Below the pieces are notes generated by a model. The model was not told where the DNA came from. It searched no databases and saw only the letters and a program-made list of their open reading frames with translations. From Oscillospiraceae bacterium (GTDB taxonomy: Bacteria; Bacillota; Clostridia; Oscillospirales; CAG-272): 39,170 bases of DNA. A program made the translations under genes and the position numbers. This document shows, piece after piece, positions 15,540-24,607 of this stretch. Each line of letters starts with the position of its first letter. The first letter of the stretch is position 1. The DNA is taken from positions 1 through 39,170 of the forward strand of contig SVSH01000017.1 of the NCBI GenBank assembly GCA_015064395.1, given 5' to 3'.

Positions 15540-16547
15540 TTACACGCGCAACGCGCAAATGACCAACAAAATAGCAATCACGGCGAAAATAACGCCCACA
15601 AGCCCAAACACGTAAACGATCTTTTCCTCCGACCAGGACATCTGTTGGAACTGATGATGGACGGGAGCGATGCGAAAGACCTTGCGATGGAACAGGCGGA
15701 TCGAAATGATCTGAACGAGGCTCGTCAGCATATCCAAAATGAATACACCGCAAAGCAACAGCAGGATCACGGGACGATCCATCATGATACCCACGCCGAT
15801 CAGTATCGCACCAAGAAAGAGCGAGCCGGTGTCGCCCATAAACACCTTTGCAGGGTGATAATTGAACACGAGGAAGCCGATCATGCCGCCGATGAGCAAC
15901 GCGCTGATGATCAAAGCACCGCTGTCGGCCAGTATAAAGGCGACCAAAGACAGGCCCATACCGGCAACCAGTGCCACGGTGGAGGCCAGGCCGTCGATGC
16001 CGTCGGTCAGGTTGGTGCTGTTCACCACGCCCACGATGACGATCAGCATGATGACGTAGTAGAACGCACCCAGGTCGATCTCAAGGCCCAATGCCTCCAA
16101 AGGAAGGACGGTATCCATACCGCCCCATGCCGCCATCGACCAAAGATACAGGGCGGCAACGACAACCTGAAGCAAAAACTTTTGCCAGCTGCGAAGTCCC
16201 TGATTTTCCTTATGGGATAGTTTAGTATAGTCATCCACAAAGCCGATCATCGCATTCGCTACGCCCAAACACACGGTCAAGGCAAGTGGGATCAGTCGGG
16301 TATCGCCGGCCATGCCACGAGAAACAAAATAAGGAACAAGCAGGATAAGCATGGACAGAATGAAGCAAATGCCGCCCATGGTGGGGGTTCCCTCCTTGCC
16401 CTTATGCTCCGCGACGAAATCAGCAAAAATATGCTGTCCGACATGGTGCTTTTTGAGCACGGGAATGATGCCCCGGCACAGCAGCAGCGTCAATATCAGC
16501 GCCGCTGGCAGAGCGGTTAAAAATGTCAGCATCAGTTCAAAGTCCAT
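15540..16547 (-). CDS. mraY: Phospho-MurNAc-pentapeptide translocase MraY, divergent C-terminal motif
   Basis: A 335-residue polytopic enzyme that makes lipid I from UDP-MurNAc-pentapeptide and undecaprenyl phosphate. Core motifs are present: EHKGKEGTPTMGG, FVDDYTKL (DD of the active site), NSTNLTDGIDGLA and KVFMGDTGSLFLG (third Asp). The usual PIHHHFELKGW block is changed to PVHHQFQQMSW, and the FxIETLSV-like block to FILDMLTSL. All three catalytic aspartates remain, so it is probably active. murD does not follow it, unlike in Bacillus. Confidence 0.93.
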   Translation of the reverse strand: MDFELMLTFLTALPAALILTLLLCRGIIPVLKKHHVGQHIFADFVAEHKGKEGTPTMGGICFILSMLILLVPYFVSRGMAGDTRLIPLALTVCLGVANAMIGFVDDYTKLSHKENQGLRSWQKFLLQVVVAALYLWSMAAWGGMDTVLPLEALGLEIDLGAFYYVIMLIVIVGVVNSTNLTDGIDGLASTVALVAGMGLSLVAFILADSGALIISALLIGGMIGFLVFNYHPAKVFMGDTGSLFLGAILIGVGIMMDRPVILLLLCGVFILDMLTSLVQIISIRLFHRKVFRIAPVHHQFQQMSWSEEKIVYVFGLVGVIFAVIAILLVICALRV

Positions 16548-16585
16548 ATCGAACCCGGCCTTCCCTTTCCTTGATTTCAGTCATT

Positions 16586-18013
16586 TTATTCTGCGGGGCG
16601 CGTCTGTCTCAACGCCTCGATCATGCGCTCCGCGGCGATCGCGCGGCTCGCTTTCAGCAGCACCACGTCCCCCGGGCACAGCATTTGCCATAGGGCCCGT
16701 GCCGCTTCGGTCAAATCGTCAAGAGAGCGTACCATACAAATATTATCGTCGGGCATGCCCGCGCCCATCGCCCCCTCGGCAATGCTCACGCCAAGCTCTC
16801 CCAGCGTCATCAGACGGGATACGCCCAAGGTCGCGGCCTCAGCCCCTACCGTCTCATGCATGCGGCGGGTCGCCTCGCCCAATTCACGCATGTCGCCCAG
16901 CACCGCCACTGCGCGCCCACCCTTGGCTTTGGCGTAACTGGTCAGCACGTGAAGGGCCTCGCACATGGATTCGGGAGCGGCGTTATAGCAATCGGCCAGT
17001 ATGGTGATATCGCCAAGTGAGATCAGGTGCTGGCGTAATTTTTCGTTTTGATAGTCGGCAAGACCGCGTCTTATCATGTCCTCGCTCATGCCAAGCTCAA
17101 GGCCAATGGCAACTGCATAGGCCGCGTCGTACACCATATGAGTGCCAATGGCGGGAATACGCAAGGCCGACAGCATCTCTCCGCTTGGCAAGCGCAGGTC
17201 AAACACCGTCTCCCAGGTCCTCGGCGACTGACAGATATCCGTGACGGTATAGTCGCCCTCCGTATGAACGGCCACCGTTTTGATGTTGAATTTGGGATGG
17301 GAAAGACCGCGCAGCAGGGGCTCATCCCCGTTGACCAAAAGCAGTCCTCCCTCACGCAAGCCTGTGATGATCTCCAGCTTTGCCAGGGCAATATTTTCGC
17401 GCGTTTTCAGATGCTCCAGGTGAGAGGAGCCAACGTTGGTGATCAGCGCCACGTCGGGGCGCACCACACGCGAGAGCTGTGCGATCTCACCTCGGGCACT
17501 CATGCCCATCTCAAACACTGCCGCCTCATGCAAAGGAGCGATCCCCATCACAGACATGGGCATACCTACTGTGCTGTTATAGTTTGCCTCTGTTTTATAG
17601 CTCTTAAAACGCTGTCCTAAGACAGAACACAAAAATTCCTTGGTGGTTGTTTTTCCCACGCTGCCCGTTACGGCAACGCGCAACAATTCCATCTCCCGAA
17701 TATACTCCGAGGCCATATCAGACAGGGCTCTTAAGGTATCGGGAACCACTACGGCCGAGACGTCCATTGCCTCGGGCAAGGCGGGAAATTTCTCGCACAG
17801 GACTGCCTGGCAGCCCTCTTTGAGCACCTGCATAATATATTGGTGGCCATCCGTCCGAGCGCCGCACAGCGCCACGAACAGCACCCCCTCGCCTGCCTCA
17901 CGGGAATCGGTGCAAATGGCCCGTATGGAGCGGTCAGCGCCGACCAGATATCCGCCGCAGCTGCGCGCTACGTCAGACAGGCTATATTGTTTCATTCCAA
18001 CGTCTATTTTCAT
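16586..18013 (-). CDS. murF: UDP-MurNAc-tripeptide--D-Ala-D-Ala ligase MurF
   Basis: A 475-residue Mur ligase adding D-Ala-D-Ala to the precursor in the cytoplasm. N-terminal substrate domain (TDSREAGEGVLFVALCG, ARTDGHQYI), ATP-binding P-loop VTGSVGKTTTKE, NYNSTVGMPMS, EMGMSARGEI, NVGSSHLEHL and C-terminal domain DCYNAAPESM plus VLGDMRELGEATRRMH are visible. The usual NANP reads NAAP. The start at 18013 has AGGAG 9 bases upstream inside the murE end; the gap to murE is 6 bases, so translation is coupled. Confidence 0.95.
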   Translation of the reverse strand: MKIDVGMKQYSLSDVARSCGGYLVGADRSIRAICTDSREAGEGVLFVALCGARTDGHQYIMQVLKEGCQAVLCEKFPALPEAMDVSAVVVPDTLRALSDMASEYIREMELLRVAVTGSVGKTTTKEFLCSVLGQRFKSYKTEANYNSTVGMPMSVMGIAPLHEAAVFEMGMSARGEIAQLSRVVRPDVALITNVGSSHLEHLKTRENIALAKLEIITGLREGGLLLVNGDEPLLRGLSHPKFNIKTVAVHTEGDYTVTDICQSPRTWETVFDLRLPSGEMLSALRIPAIGTHMVYDAAYAVAIGLELGMSEDMIRRGLADYQNEKLRQHLISLGDITILADCYNAAPESMCEALHVLTSYAKAKGGRAVAVLGDMRELGEATRRMHETVGAEAATLGVSRLMTLGELGVSIAEGAMGAGMPDDNICMVRSLDDLTEAARALWQMLCPGDVVLLKASRAIAAERMIEALRQTRPAE

Positions 18014-18019
18014 ATATCG

Positions 18020-19552
18020 TCACTCCTGTGATCCGCTCTTGCGTTCCCATCCGAAGGGATAGGCGCGTGCCGCGGCGGCCGCCACGATCGCTTTTTCATC
18101 AAAAGGGTGTTTTCCGTTTTGGTCAATTTCGTATTTTTCGTGTCCCTTACCGGCGAGCAGAATGATATCTCCCGCCTGTGCCTCCCGAATGGCCATCTCA
18201 ATGGCCACCGCACGGTCGCGGATCACACAATACGGCTTTTCCCGGTCAATGCCGGCCAAAATATCCTGAATAATGGCATCCGGTGACTCGCTCCTGGCAT
18301 TGTCCGAGGTCACGTAGACCATGTCAGCCAGACGCGAGGCAACACTGCCCATCAAGGGGCGCTTGGATCTATCCCGATCGCCTCCACAGCCAAAGATCAG
18401 AACCACTCTTTGCCCCTCGCGGCGAAAGCTTCGCGCCGTCAGGAGCAAATTCTCCAGGGCATCGGGAGTATGGGCATAATCCACGAAGACGGAAAAATCC
18501 GCACATCCCGCCAGCTTGACCCGTTCCATTCTTCCCTCCACGCCGACAAAGGAGGAAAACGTCTCCCGCACCGCACGGGCCGACACGCCCATCTCCAGGG
18601 CGCAGGCAGCTACCTGCAGCGTGTTGGAGAGCGTAAACAAGCCGGGAATGCGACTGGACAATTTAAGGGTCGCGCGAGGGCTTCGAAGCGTGTAGCTCAA
18701 TCCCTCGACACCCTTCAGGTGTACGTCAGCCGCGGTATATTCCACGTCATGCGTCCCTGCCGAGGTGCGAACGACGCGACCCTTACAATAAGGGATCAAC
18801 CGCACACTCGCGGGATCGTCCGCATTGAGAATAGCCAAAGAAGCCTTGGGAAACAAGGAGGCCTTGGCTTCAAAATAGTCCTTCATGGTCTTATGAAAGT
18901 CCAGGTGCTCCGGGGTCAGATTGGTAAAGACAGCCGCATCAAAGTGAAGCGGCTCCAGTTTGCCCAGTGCCAATGCGTGCGAGGTCGTTTCCATGATCAC
19001 CACCTCGACGCCCTCCTCTCGCATGACGGCCAGCATATGATACAATTCAGCCGGATCAGGGGTCGTCATATTGGCATTGGGATCGCCGGATCGAATATTC
19101 AGCACACGGTCGCGGCAAACGCAGCGCACCGTGCCGATCAGCCCACAGGGGATCAGTGCCGCATCAAACACGGCCTTGAGCATGGTAGACACCGACGTCT
19201 TGCCGTTGGTCCCCGTAACCGCGATCAGCCGCATTCCCTTGGCCGGATGCCCGTAAAAGGCATCGCAAAGACGGGCCAGTGCCCGCCGAGAATCGCCAAC
19301 ACGAATAAAAATGGCACCGCTTTCCCTCATGACCGGAACCTCACGTTCGATCACCACTGCCGCGGCGCCTTGCTCTAACGCTTGCTTGACGTAAGCGTGA
19401 CCGTCCGCTCTCGTCCCCCGGATGCACACAAACATGCATCCGGGTACGACAGCGCGCGAGTCAATCGTGATGGCACTGATTTCACACGCAGCCATCCTCG
19501 TGCCCGGCGGGGTTTCCAAGCCCGCCAGAGTGCATAATGTTTCCAACTTCAT
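18020..19552 (-). CDS. murE: UDP-MurNAc-L-Ala-D-Glu--diamino acid ligase MurE
   Basis: A 510-residue Mur ligase that adds the third amino acid of the stem peptide. Blocks: TIDSRAVVPGCMFVCIRG, P-loop VTGTNGKTSVSTM, TTPDPAELYHML, METTSHALALGKL, FTNLTPEHLDFHKTMKDYF, VDYAHTPDALENLL, FGCGGDRDRSKRPLMG, the amino-acid selectivity block TSDNARSESP, and LLAGKGHEKYE. The selectivity motif is DNPRxExP in meso-diaminopimelate enzymes; here it is DNARSESP, which still favours diaminopimelate over Lys, with one Pro changed. ATG at 19552 follows GGGAG. Confidence 0.95.
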   Translation of the reverse strand: MKLETLCTLAGLETPPGTRMAACEISAITIDSRAVVPGCMFVCIRGTRADGHAYVKQALEQGAAAVVIEREVPVMRESGAIFIRVGDSRRALARLCDAFYGHPAKGMRLIAVTGTNGKTSVSTMLKAVFDAALIPCGLIGTVRCVCRDRVLNIRSGDPNANMTTPDPAELYHMLAVMREEGVEVVIMETTSHALALGKLEPLHFDAAVFTNLTPEHLDFHKTMKDYFEAKASLFPKASLAILNADDPASVRLIPYCKGRVVRTSAGTHDVEYTAADVHLKGVEGLSYTLRSPRATLKLSSRIPGLFTLSNTLQVAACALEMGVSARAVRETFSSFVGVEGRMERVKLAGCADFSVFVDYAHTPDALENLLLTARSFRREGQRVVLIFGCGGDRDRSKRPLMGSVASRLADMVYVTSDNARSESPDAIIQDILAGIDREKPYCVIRDRAVAIEMAIREAQAGDIILLAGKGHEKYEIDQNGKHPFDEKAIVAAAAARAYPFGWERKSGSQE

Positions 19553-19570
19553 ACAATCAGTATCTCCCTC

Positions 19571-19597
19571 ATGTCAAAATTTTCCACGTTTTGACAT
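19571..19597. repeat. 9-bp inverted repeat between the PBP gene and murE
   Basis: ATGTCAAAA (19571-19579) pairs perfectly with TTTTGACAT (19589-19597) around a 9-base loop, in the 117-base gap between the PBP stop and murE start. The arms contain TTGACA-like sequences, but no -10 box fits on the leftward strand before the murE start. It could be a protein site or an RNA hairpin that modulates murE expression. Confidence 0.5.
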
Positions 19598-19669
19598 CCG
19601 CGAAGGAGCACCTCGCCTTGTAATCCGTCCTTTATATTTCCATACTTGTAAGCAAAATCATGTGGAGAT

Positions 19670-21943
19670 TTACTCCGTGGCACCGGGGACGCTAAAGATC
19701 AGCGTGATGACGGTACCGGGGGGGACGACCTCACCGGGTGCGTGGCTCTGGCTGATGACCTCAGCCTGCGTACCACTTAGGTGATTTTTCGTTCCCGTAA
19801 TGCGGATATTGAGTCCGCTGTTGATGAGCAGTTGGTTGGCAGCCGCCGCTGTTTTTCCCATCAGATTGGGGACGGTCACGCCGCCCTCGCCGGTAGCGTC
19901 GCCCGTGTAGACCACAAGCACGCCGCCCTGACGCTCCATTTTCGCGCCGCTCTCGGGCATCTGACCCGTTACCTTGGTACCATTGCCAACGATACGAAGC
20001 TTCACACCCAACAGATCGGCCTGTGCCGTTGCCTGCTCCAGGGTGTATCCCTTCATGTTGGGAACGGTAATGGCAAGCTGTTCCAGCTCTTTATCCGTGT
20101 AGACGGCCTCCACACCCATATAGGGAAGGATGGTCTCCATCAGTCGGGCAATATAGGGTGCGGCCACCGCGCTACCGTACAAAAGACCCTTGGTAGGTTC
20201 GTCTACCATGATCAAAGCCGCTACTCGTGGGTTTTCCGCAGGGGCGTACGCCACGCAGGAGCAGATATAGGCATCTCTGTTGTCGCCGACCTTCTCGGAG
20301 GTTCCCGTTTTGGCGGCAATACGATAGCCGGCCACGTAAGCGTTGCTGGCACCGCCATCGCCTGAAACACCCTCTTGCAAAATCGTCGAGATGGTGCTGC
20401 AGACCTGACTGCTGATGACCTGTCGCTTGGTTGTCACGGTCGCGCTTTGGATCACGTTTCCGCTCCCGTCGGTGATCTTGGCCACCACGTGTGGGGTGAG
20501 AAGATGACCGCCGTTGGCTACCGCGCCAATGGCGTTTAAGTGCTGAACGGGCGTGATCTTGAAGTTCTGACCGAAGGATGCTGTTGCCAGATCCAAAGTC
20601 TTAAAATTGGACAATGTATGAAAGACGCTGTTGCCCTCGCCCGGCAGGTCGATGCCCGACTTGGCAAGGTAACCGAATGCGTCGAAATAAGCGTAGAAGC
20701 GTTCGAGTCCCACCCGAAGGCCGACGGCCATCAAGACGGGGTTGCAGGATTGTTGAATACCGCCCGTGAAATCAAGCGGACCGTGTCCCTTGGTCTTGTG
20801 GCAGTGAATGGTGATGCCGTTGACCACGTATGCACCGGTGCAGTTGAAGGGATCGGTGGTCTTCACCTTGCCCTCCTCCAGTGCCATCGCCGCTGTGATG
20901 ATCTTGAAGGTCGAGCCGGGGACGTAGGCCTCGGTCAGCGCCTTGTTGGACCAGCAGGTCAAAAGGAGCGAGGATTTCAGCTCGGAATATTCCTTGCTAT
21001 CGGGAGCAAGCCCGCTCTCCAGCAGCGTTTTCTGATCATATTCATTGAGTGCCCAGGGGTCGTTGAGGTCAAAGGCAGGATAGACTGCCATGGCGAGCAC
21101 CTCGCCCGTCCCGGGGTTGGTAACGACGCCCGTGGCGCGCTTCTGGCCGCCCGAATTTTCATACGCGACCTTGAGTTGCTCCTCAAGTGCCGCCTGAATG
21201 TAAATGTCGATGGTGGATGTGATATCGTAGCCATCAACAGCGGGAATGTATTGCTCGTACTCGTAGGGCATTTCGTTGCTCTGCGCGTCGCGGGCAATGA
21301 TATACTTGCCGGGGGTACCGGCGAGCTGTTCGTTATACAGATATTCCAGACCGTAAAGCCCCGTTCCGTCGCTGCCCGTAAAGCCAATGACGTGAGCGGC
21401 GAGCGAGCCGTAGGGGTAGTAGCGCGAGCTGGTGGCCTCCAGATAGACCATATTACCCAGCTTGTTCTCGCTGACGAAAGCAACGATGCGATCGGCCGTC
21501 TCCTCGTCCACGTGGCGCGCCACGGTGCGGTCCAGGTATTTTTCGTACGTGGTCTGCTTCATGACAAAATCGTACGTCACGCCGTATTCCTCATTGAGAT
21601 ACGAGGAAAGCCCGCGCGAGATCTTGTCAGCGTAATCGACGTCATCCCCTGCCTCCGTCGCTTTGCGCTGTGCACTTGCGATGCCCGAGGGGGAGATAAA
21701 CACGCGATAGGTGGTAACGTTGGTGGCAATCAAGACACCGTTTCTGTCGTAAATGTTTCCGCGTTTGGCGTTGACCGTGCTCTCCGTGGTCATCTGCTCA
21801 ATGACCTTTGCCTGATAGCGGTCGTAATCCACCGTTTGGATCCAAAGAATACGGAACATGAGGATCGTGAACAGACCGATCAGCACAAGGCTGACCACAC
21901 GCGCCCGACGCAGGACACTTGAATGAATCATGGGATCGTTCAA
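19670..21943 (-). CDS. Class B penicillin-binding protein with two PASTA domains (FtsI/SpoVD type)
   Basis: A 757-residue transpeptidase that cross-links septal or spore peptidoglycan. One N-terminal membrane segment (about 15-35), PBP dimerisation domain with AKRGNIYDRNGVLIA, then the transpeptidase domain with S344TFK, S399CN and K545TG. It ends with two PASTA repeats (about 630-690 and 694-755: VPNMKGYTLEQA, VPNLMGKTAAAAN). The frame opens with TTG, preceded by AGAGG at 8 bases; ATG 21931 is an alternative. Bacillus has pbpB and spoVD side by side here; this cluster has one gene only, which may serve division, sporulation or both. Confidence 0.93.
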   Translation of the reverse strand: MNDPMIHSSVLRRARVVSLVLIGLFTILMFRILWIQTVDYDRYQAKVIEQMTTESTVNAKRGNIYDRNGVLIATNVTTYRVFISPSGIASAQRKATEAGDDVDYADKISRGLSSYLNEEYGVTYDFVMKQTTYEKYLDRTVARHVDEETADRIVAFVSENKLGNMVYLEATSSRYYPYGSLAAHVIGFTGSDGTGLYGLEYLYNEQLAGTPGKYIIARDAQSNEMPYEYEQYIPAVDGYDITSTIDIYIQAALEEQLKVAYENSGGQKRATGVVTNPGTGEVLAMAVYPAFDLNDPWALNEYDQKTLLESGLAPDSKEYSELKSSLLLTCWSNKALTEAYVPGSTFKIITAAMALEEGKVKTTDPFNCTGAYVVNGITIHCHKTKGHGPLDFTGGIQQSCNPVLMAVGLRVGLERFYAYFDAFGYLAKSGIDLPGEGNSVFHTLSNFKTLDLATASFGQNFKITPVQHLNAIGAVANGGHLLTPHVVAKITDGSGNVIQSATVTTKRQVISSQVCSTISTILQEGVSGDGGASNAYVAGYRIAAKTGTSEKVGDNRDAYICSCVAYAPAENPRVAALIMVDEPTKGLLYGSAVAAPYIARLMETILPYMGVEAVYTDKELEQLAITVPNMKGYTLEQATAQADLLGVKLRIVGNGTKVTGQMPESGAKMERQGGVLVVYTGDATGEGGVTVPNLMGKTAAAANQLLINSGLNIRITGTKNHLSGTQAEVISQSHAPGEVVPPGTVITLIFSVPGATE

Positions 21944-22051
21944 AACGTAAACCTCTCTTTTTGCTGTCTTTCACAGTCAAAGGTCTGTCCGTCCTTGGTC
22001 TGCTCTATCATATGCAAAGGCAGTGTCAGTTATGACTCGGTCACCTTCGCG

Positions 22052-22993
22052 TCATTCGGCCTCGCCGCCAAAGTGAATGCCGATGGCAGAAAGCAGTGTG
22101 GAAAGTCCCACCGTTGCCTCTCCGTCATCCTCAAAATTTTCAATGGTATTTTGCTTGTTCTGATCTACATACATCGAATTGGCAAACGAGGACGGGATCA
22201 TGCCGTAGCGCTCGGTTGCGATCTGATAAATGTCCAGGTAATTGATGCTCGCCTCAAAGCGATCGGTAGCCAGCTCGGCTTCCTTGGACAGGACATCGAC
22301 CTCGTCACCAAGGGCACTGACCTCACGCTTCGCGCCGGCCACCATGACCGAGCTGGAGACGATGAGCATCAGAGAAACAGCGACAACGACCAGCACCGAA
22401 ATCACCGACACGGGAATGCGTTGCATCTTGCCCTTGCGGCGAAGCGCGGGATCATCCGGCTGCAGCCAATCCTTAGCCAGGGCGATGACGCGGTCGGCAG
22501 CCCTCATACGCTGTTCCTTCTTTTTTTCGGTCAGCGCCTGGCTTTTTGCCCCACGTGCGTAGCTTGATTCTTCACGGGTACGCGCCGGGACAGCCGCAGG
22601 CTCTTGTGCCGGGCTCATTTCCTGGCCCTTGGCATTCAGTTGCGAGCGGCGTGTCCGACACGTCTCGAAATATGCGGCGAAGTCATCAACATCCATAACC
22701 TGCCGCCCCAGATAGTTCCCATGACGATAATTGGCCCCCCGACCGTCAGCGCAAAGCTCATCCCAGCGATAGCAGTTGGGCGAGAGCGTGCGTGCTTCTT
22801 CCTCCATGGAATCCATTTCCTGTCTATGTTGCTCGGCCGCACGGTGAAAACCGCGCGAGTCCAAGCGGCGAGTCAGAGCGGCAAGGGTGGCCATCTCACG
22901 GGCAGACGCAGCTTCGCTGTAAGAGACGCGGGCGCAGGAAACCTGGCTATCCCAATCATCTCTCTCAAAGCTCTCATATGCTGTGCTTCTCAT
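22052..22993 (-). CDS. FtsL-position divisome protein with long cytoplasmic N-terminus
   Basis: A 313-residue protein in the slot where FtsL is normally encoded (between rsmH and the PBP gene). Residues 1-190 are charged and soluble with little complexity in parts (EQHRQEMDSMEEEART, ALTEKKKEQRMRAADR). One membrane segment follows at about 193-219 (IPVSVISVLVVVAVSLMLIV). An FtsL/DivIC-like extracellular helix comes next (VSALGDEVDVLSKEAELATD, then YQIATERYGMIPSS, the usual AxxxYGM end). FtsL proteins are usually about 100-120 residues, so the extension is unusual. The start at ATG 22993 has GGGAGG 6 bases upstream; an in-frame codon at 23029 has none. The FtsL role is inferred from position and topology. 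Confidence 0.75.
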   Translation of the reverse strand: MRSTAYESFERDDWDSQVSCARVSYSEAASAREMATLAALTRRLDSRGFHRAAEQHRQEMDSMEEEARTLSPNCYRWDELCADGRGANYRHGNYLGRQVMDVDDFAAYFETCRTRRSQLNAKGQEMSPAQEPAAVPARTREESSYARGAKSQALTEKKKEQRMRAADRVIALAKDWLQPDDPALRRKGKMQRIPVSVISVLVVVAVSLMLIVSSSVMVAGAKREVSALGDEVDVLSKEAELATDRFEASINYLDIYQIATERYGMIPSSFANSMYVDQNKQNTIENFEDDGEATVGLSTLLSAIGIHFGGEAE

Positions 22994-23059
22994 GGCAACC
23001 TCCCTTATCGGATGTGACCTCTGTCTCACCGAAATTTTCTTACAATATATTAATGGATA

Positions 23060-24046
23060 TTATAGCTTGGTAATGACCCGCAATTTGGCACTGCGGGAGC
23101 GTGGGTTCTGTTCCAGCTCCGCGTCACTTGGCAAAATAGGCTTGCGCGTTTCCACCCTGACCCGCGGTTTATTTCCGCAAACGCAAACGGGCAAGTCGCG
23201 CGGGCAGGTGCACCCTGCGGCCAGTGCCGCGAATGCCTGCTTGACGATGCGATCCTCGAGCGAATGGAAGGTAATGATGGCCATGCGTCCACCCGGGCGA
23301 AGCAGGTTCACCGCCGAGCGGATGGCCGGCTCGATCACTGAAAGCTCGGCATTGACCTCAATGCGGATGGCCTGGAAGGAGCGCTTAGCGGGGTGATGTC
23401 CCCCTTCCCTTGCCGCCGCAGGCATGGACCGCTTGATGATGTCGACCAGCTCCCCCGTCGTTTCGATGGGAGAGACTTGTCTTGCCGCCACGATGTTGGC
23501 GGCGATGCGGGAGGAGAATTTTTCCTCGCCGTACTCAAACAGAATGCGGCGCAATTCGCTCTCGCTGTATTCGTTTACCACGCGGCGGGCCGTGAGAGGA
23601 TTTCTTACGTCCATTCTCATATCCAACGGCGCATCCGCGTTGTAGGAAAATCCACGTTCCGGGGTATCTAACTGATGAGAGGACACACCAAGGTCGAGCA
23701 ACACACCGTCGATGGCGCTCACCTCCAAGGACTCACACACGTCGGCAATGGCGCGGAAGTTACTGCGAACCACGCTCACTCGTTCCCCAAAGGGAGCAAG
23801 TCTTTGGCTTGCCGCGGCAATGGCGTTTTCATCCTGGTCGATGGCGATCAGGTGACCCTCGTCCAGATGCGAGGCAATGGCAAAGGAATGTCCGCCGCCC
23901 CCTGCCGTTCCGTCGACGTATATGCCGTCGGGGCGGATATTGAGGGCTTCGATGCATTCATCCAACAGCACCGGCCGATGGGTAAAATCGATGGTATCGA
24001 CGCTTTCGCGTCCGTCCTCGGTCTTGCGTGTCAGTTCAACCTTCAT
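23060..24046 (-). CDS. rsmH: 16S rRNA (cytosine1402-N4)-methyltransferase RsmH
   Basis: A 328-residue MraW/RsmH enzyme that makes N4-methyl C1402 in 16S rRNA. HRPVLLDECIEAL, the SAM loop YVDGTAGGGGHS, AIDQDENAI, GVLLDLGVSSHQLD, ERGFSYNADAPLDMRMD, RSFQAIRIEVN and ITFHSLEDRIVKQAF are all visible. The ATG at 24046 overlaps the mraZ stop by one base (TGATG), pointing to coupled translation. An upstream GTG at 24058 is in frame but less likely. The cysteine-rich CTCPRDLPVCVCG near the C-terminus is usual in Gram-positive members. Confidence 0.95.
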   Translation of the reverse strand: MKVELTRKTEDGRESVDTIDFTHRPVLLDECIEALNIRPDGIYVDGTAGGGGHSFAIASHLDEGHLIAIDQDENAIAAASQRLAPFGERVSVVRSNFRAIADVCESLEVSAIDGVLLDLGVSSHQLDTPERGFSYNADAPLDMRMDVRNPLTARRVVNEYSESELRRILFEYGEEKFSSRIAANIVAARQVSPIETTGELVDIIKRSMPAAAREGGHHPAKRSFQAIRIEVNAELSVIEPAIRSAVNLLRPGGRMAIITFHSLEDRIVKQAFAALAAGCTCPRDLPVCVCGNKPRVRVETRKPILPSDAELEQNPRSRSAKLRVITKL

Positions 24047-24468
24047 CAGAGGCCACACTCTTCCAGTGCGCGGCGCAACGCTTCGTCGTCCACGCTCTCG
24101 ATCATGCTGGTGTAATTATTTTCCGACCAGATCTCGGCGTAATCACTACAGCCGACAACCACGGCGTTTTTCTCAATCTGTGCGTACTCGACGAGGCTCG
24201 GAGGCAGAAGAACGCGTCCCTGCGAATCGGGCGTGACCTGTGCGGCCGTACGGTGCAACAGACGCATGACCTGCTCGGCCAACTGTCTGGGCTGTTCCTT
24301 GATGGGAGCAGTGTAGGCCGCCCAACCCTCCAAAGAGTATACCTTGAGGCACTTCTCACGAATGTCACGGGCGATCATAAAGGTCTCTCCCAGCTCCTCG
24401 CGCAGCTTTGCGGGCATAAAGATTCGATTTTTTACATCCAATGAATGTCGAAATTCACCGGTCAGCAT
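24046..24468 (-). CDS. mraZ: Transcriptional regulator MraZ
   Basis: A 140-residue protein with the two AbrB-like half domains of MraZ: MLTGEFRHSLDVKNRIFMPAK with a first DxxxR-type motif, and VTPDSQGRVLLPPSLVEYA as the second copy. MraZ forms oligomeric rings, binds tandem TGGG/GTGG-type repeats upstream of its own gene and controls the dcw cluster. Five AGTGG boxes lie just upstream here. AGGAGGCACAAACG precedes the ATG. It is the first gene of the leftward division cluster. Confidence 0.95.
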   Translation of the reverse strand: MLTGEFRHSLDVKNRIFMPAKLREELGETFMIARDIREKCLKVYSLEGWAAYTAPIKEQPRQLAEQVMRLLHRTAAQVTPDSQGRVLLPPSLVEYAQIEKNAVVVGCSDYAEIWSENNYTSMIESVDDEALRRALEECGL

Positions 24469-24561
24469 ACGTTTGTGCCTCCTTTCTTTCGGGATGGCGG
24501 TTTTTTGTGGCTTTGGTGAGTCATTTTTGTGGGACGCGCCGCCCTTCGGGGCATTTTCGCT

Positions 24562-24607
24562 CCACTTTGCTCACTTTTGCACCACTTTGCACCACTCGCG
24601 TGCCACT
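24562..24607 (-). promoter_or_regulatory. MraZ operator: five AGTGG-type boxes
   Basis: On the minus strand AGTGG occurs at 24607-24603, 24596-24592, 24586-24582 and 24566-24562, with one variant AGTGA at 24575-24571. Steps are 11, 10, 11 and 9 bases, so the boxes lie on one face of the helix. The array starts immediately after the -10 box, so bound MraZ would cover the transcription start. This matches the known MraZ-binding architecture. Confidence 0.85.

Noticed and set aside
20540-21922. A 460-codon plus-strand frame opposite the PBP gene
   Set aside because: Antisense shadow of a clear PASTA-domain PBP with intact SxxK, SxN and KTG motifs.
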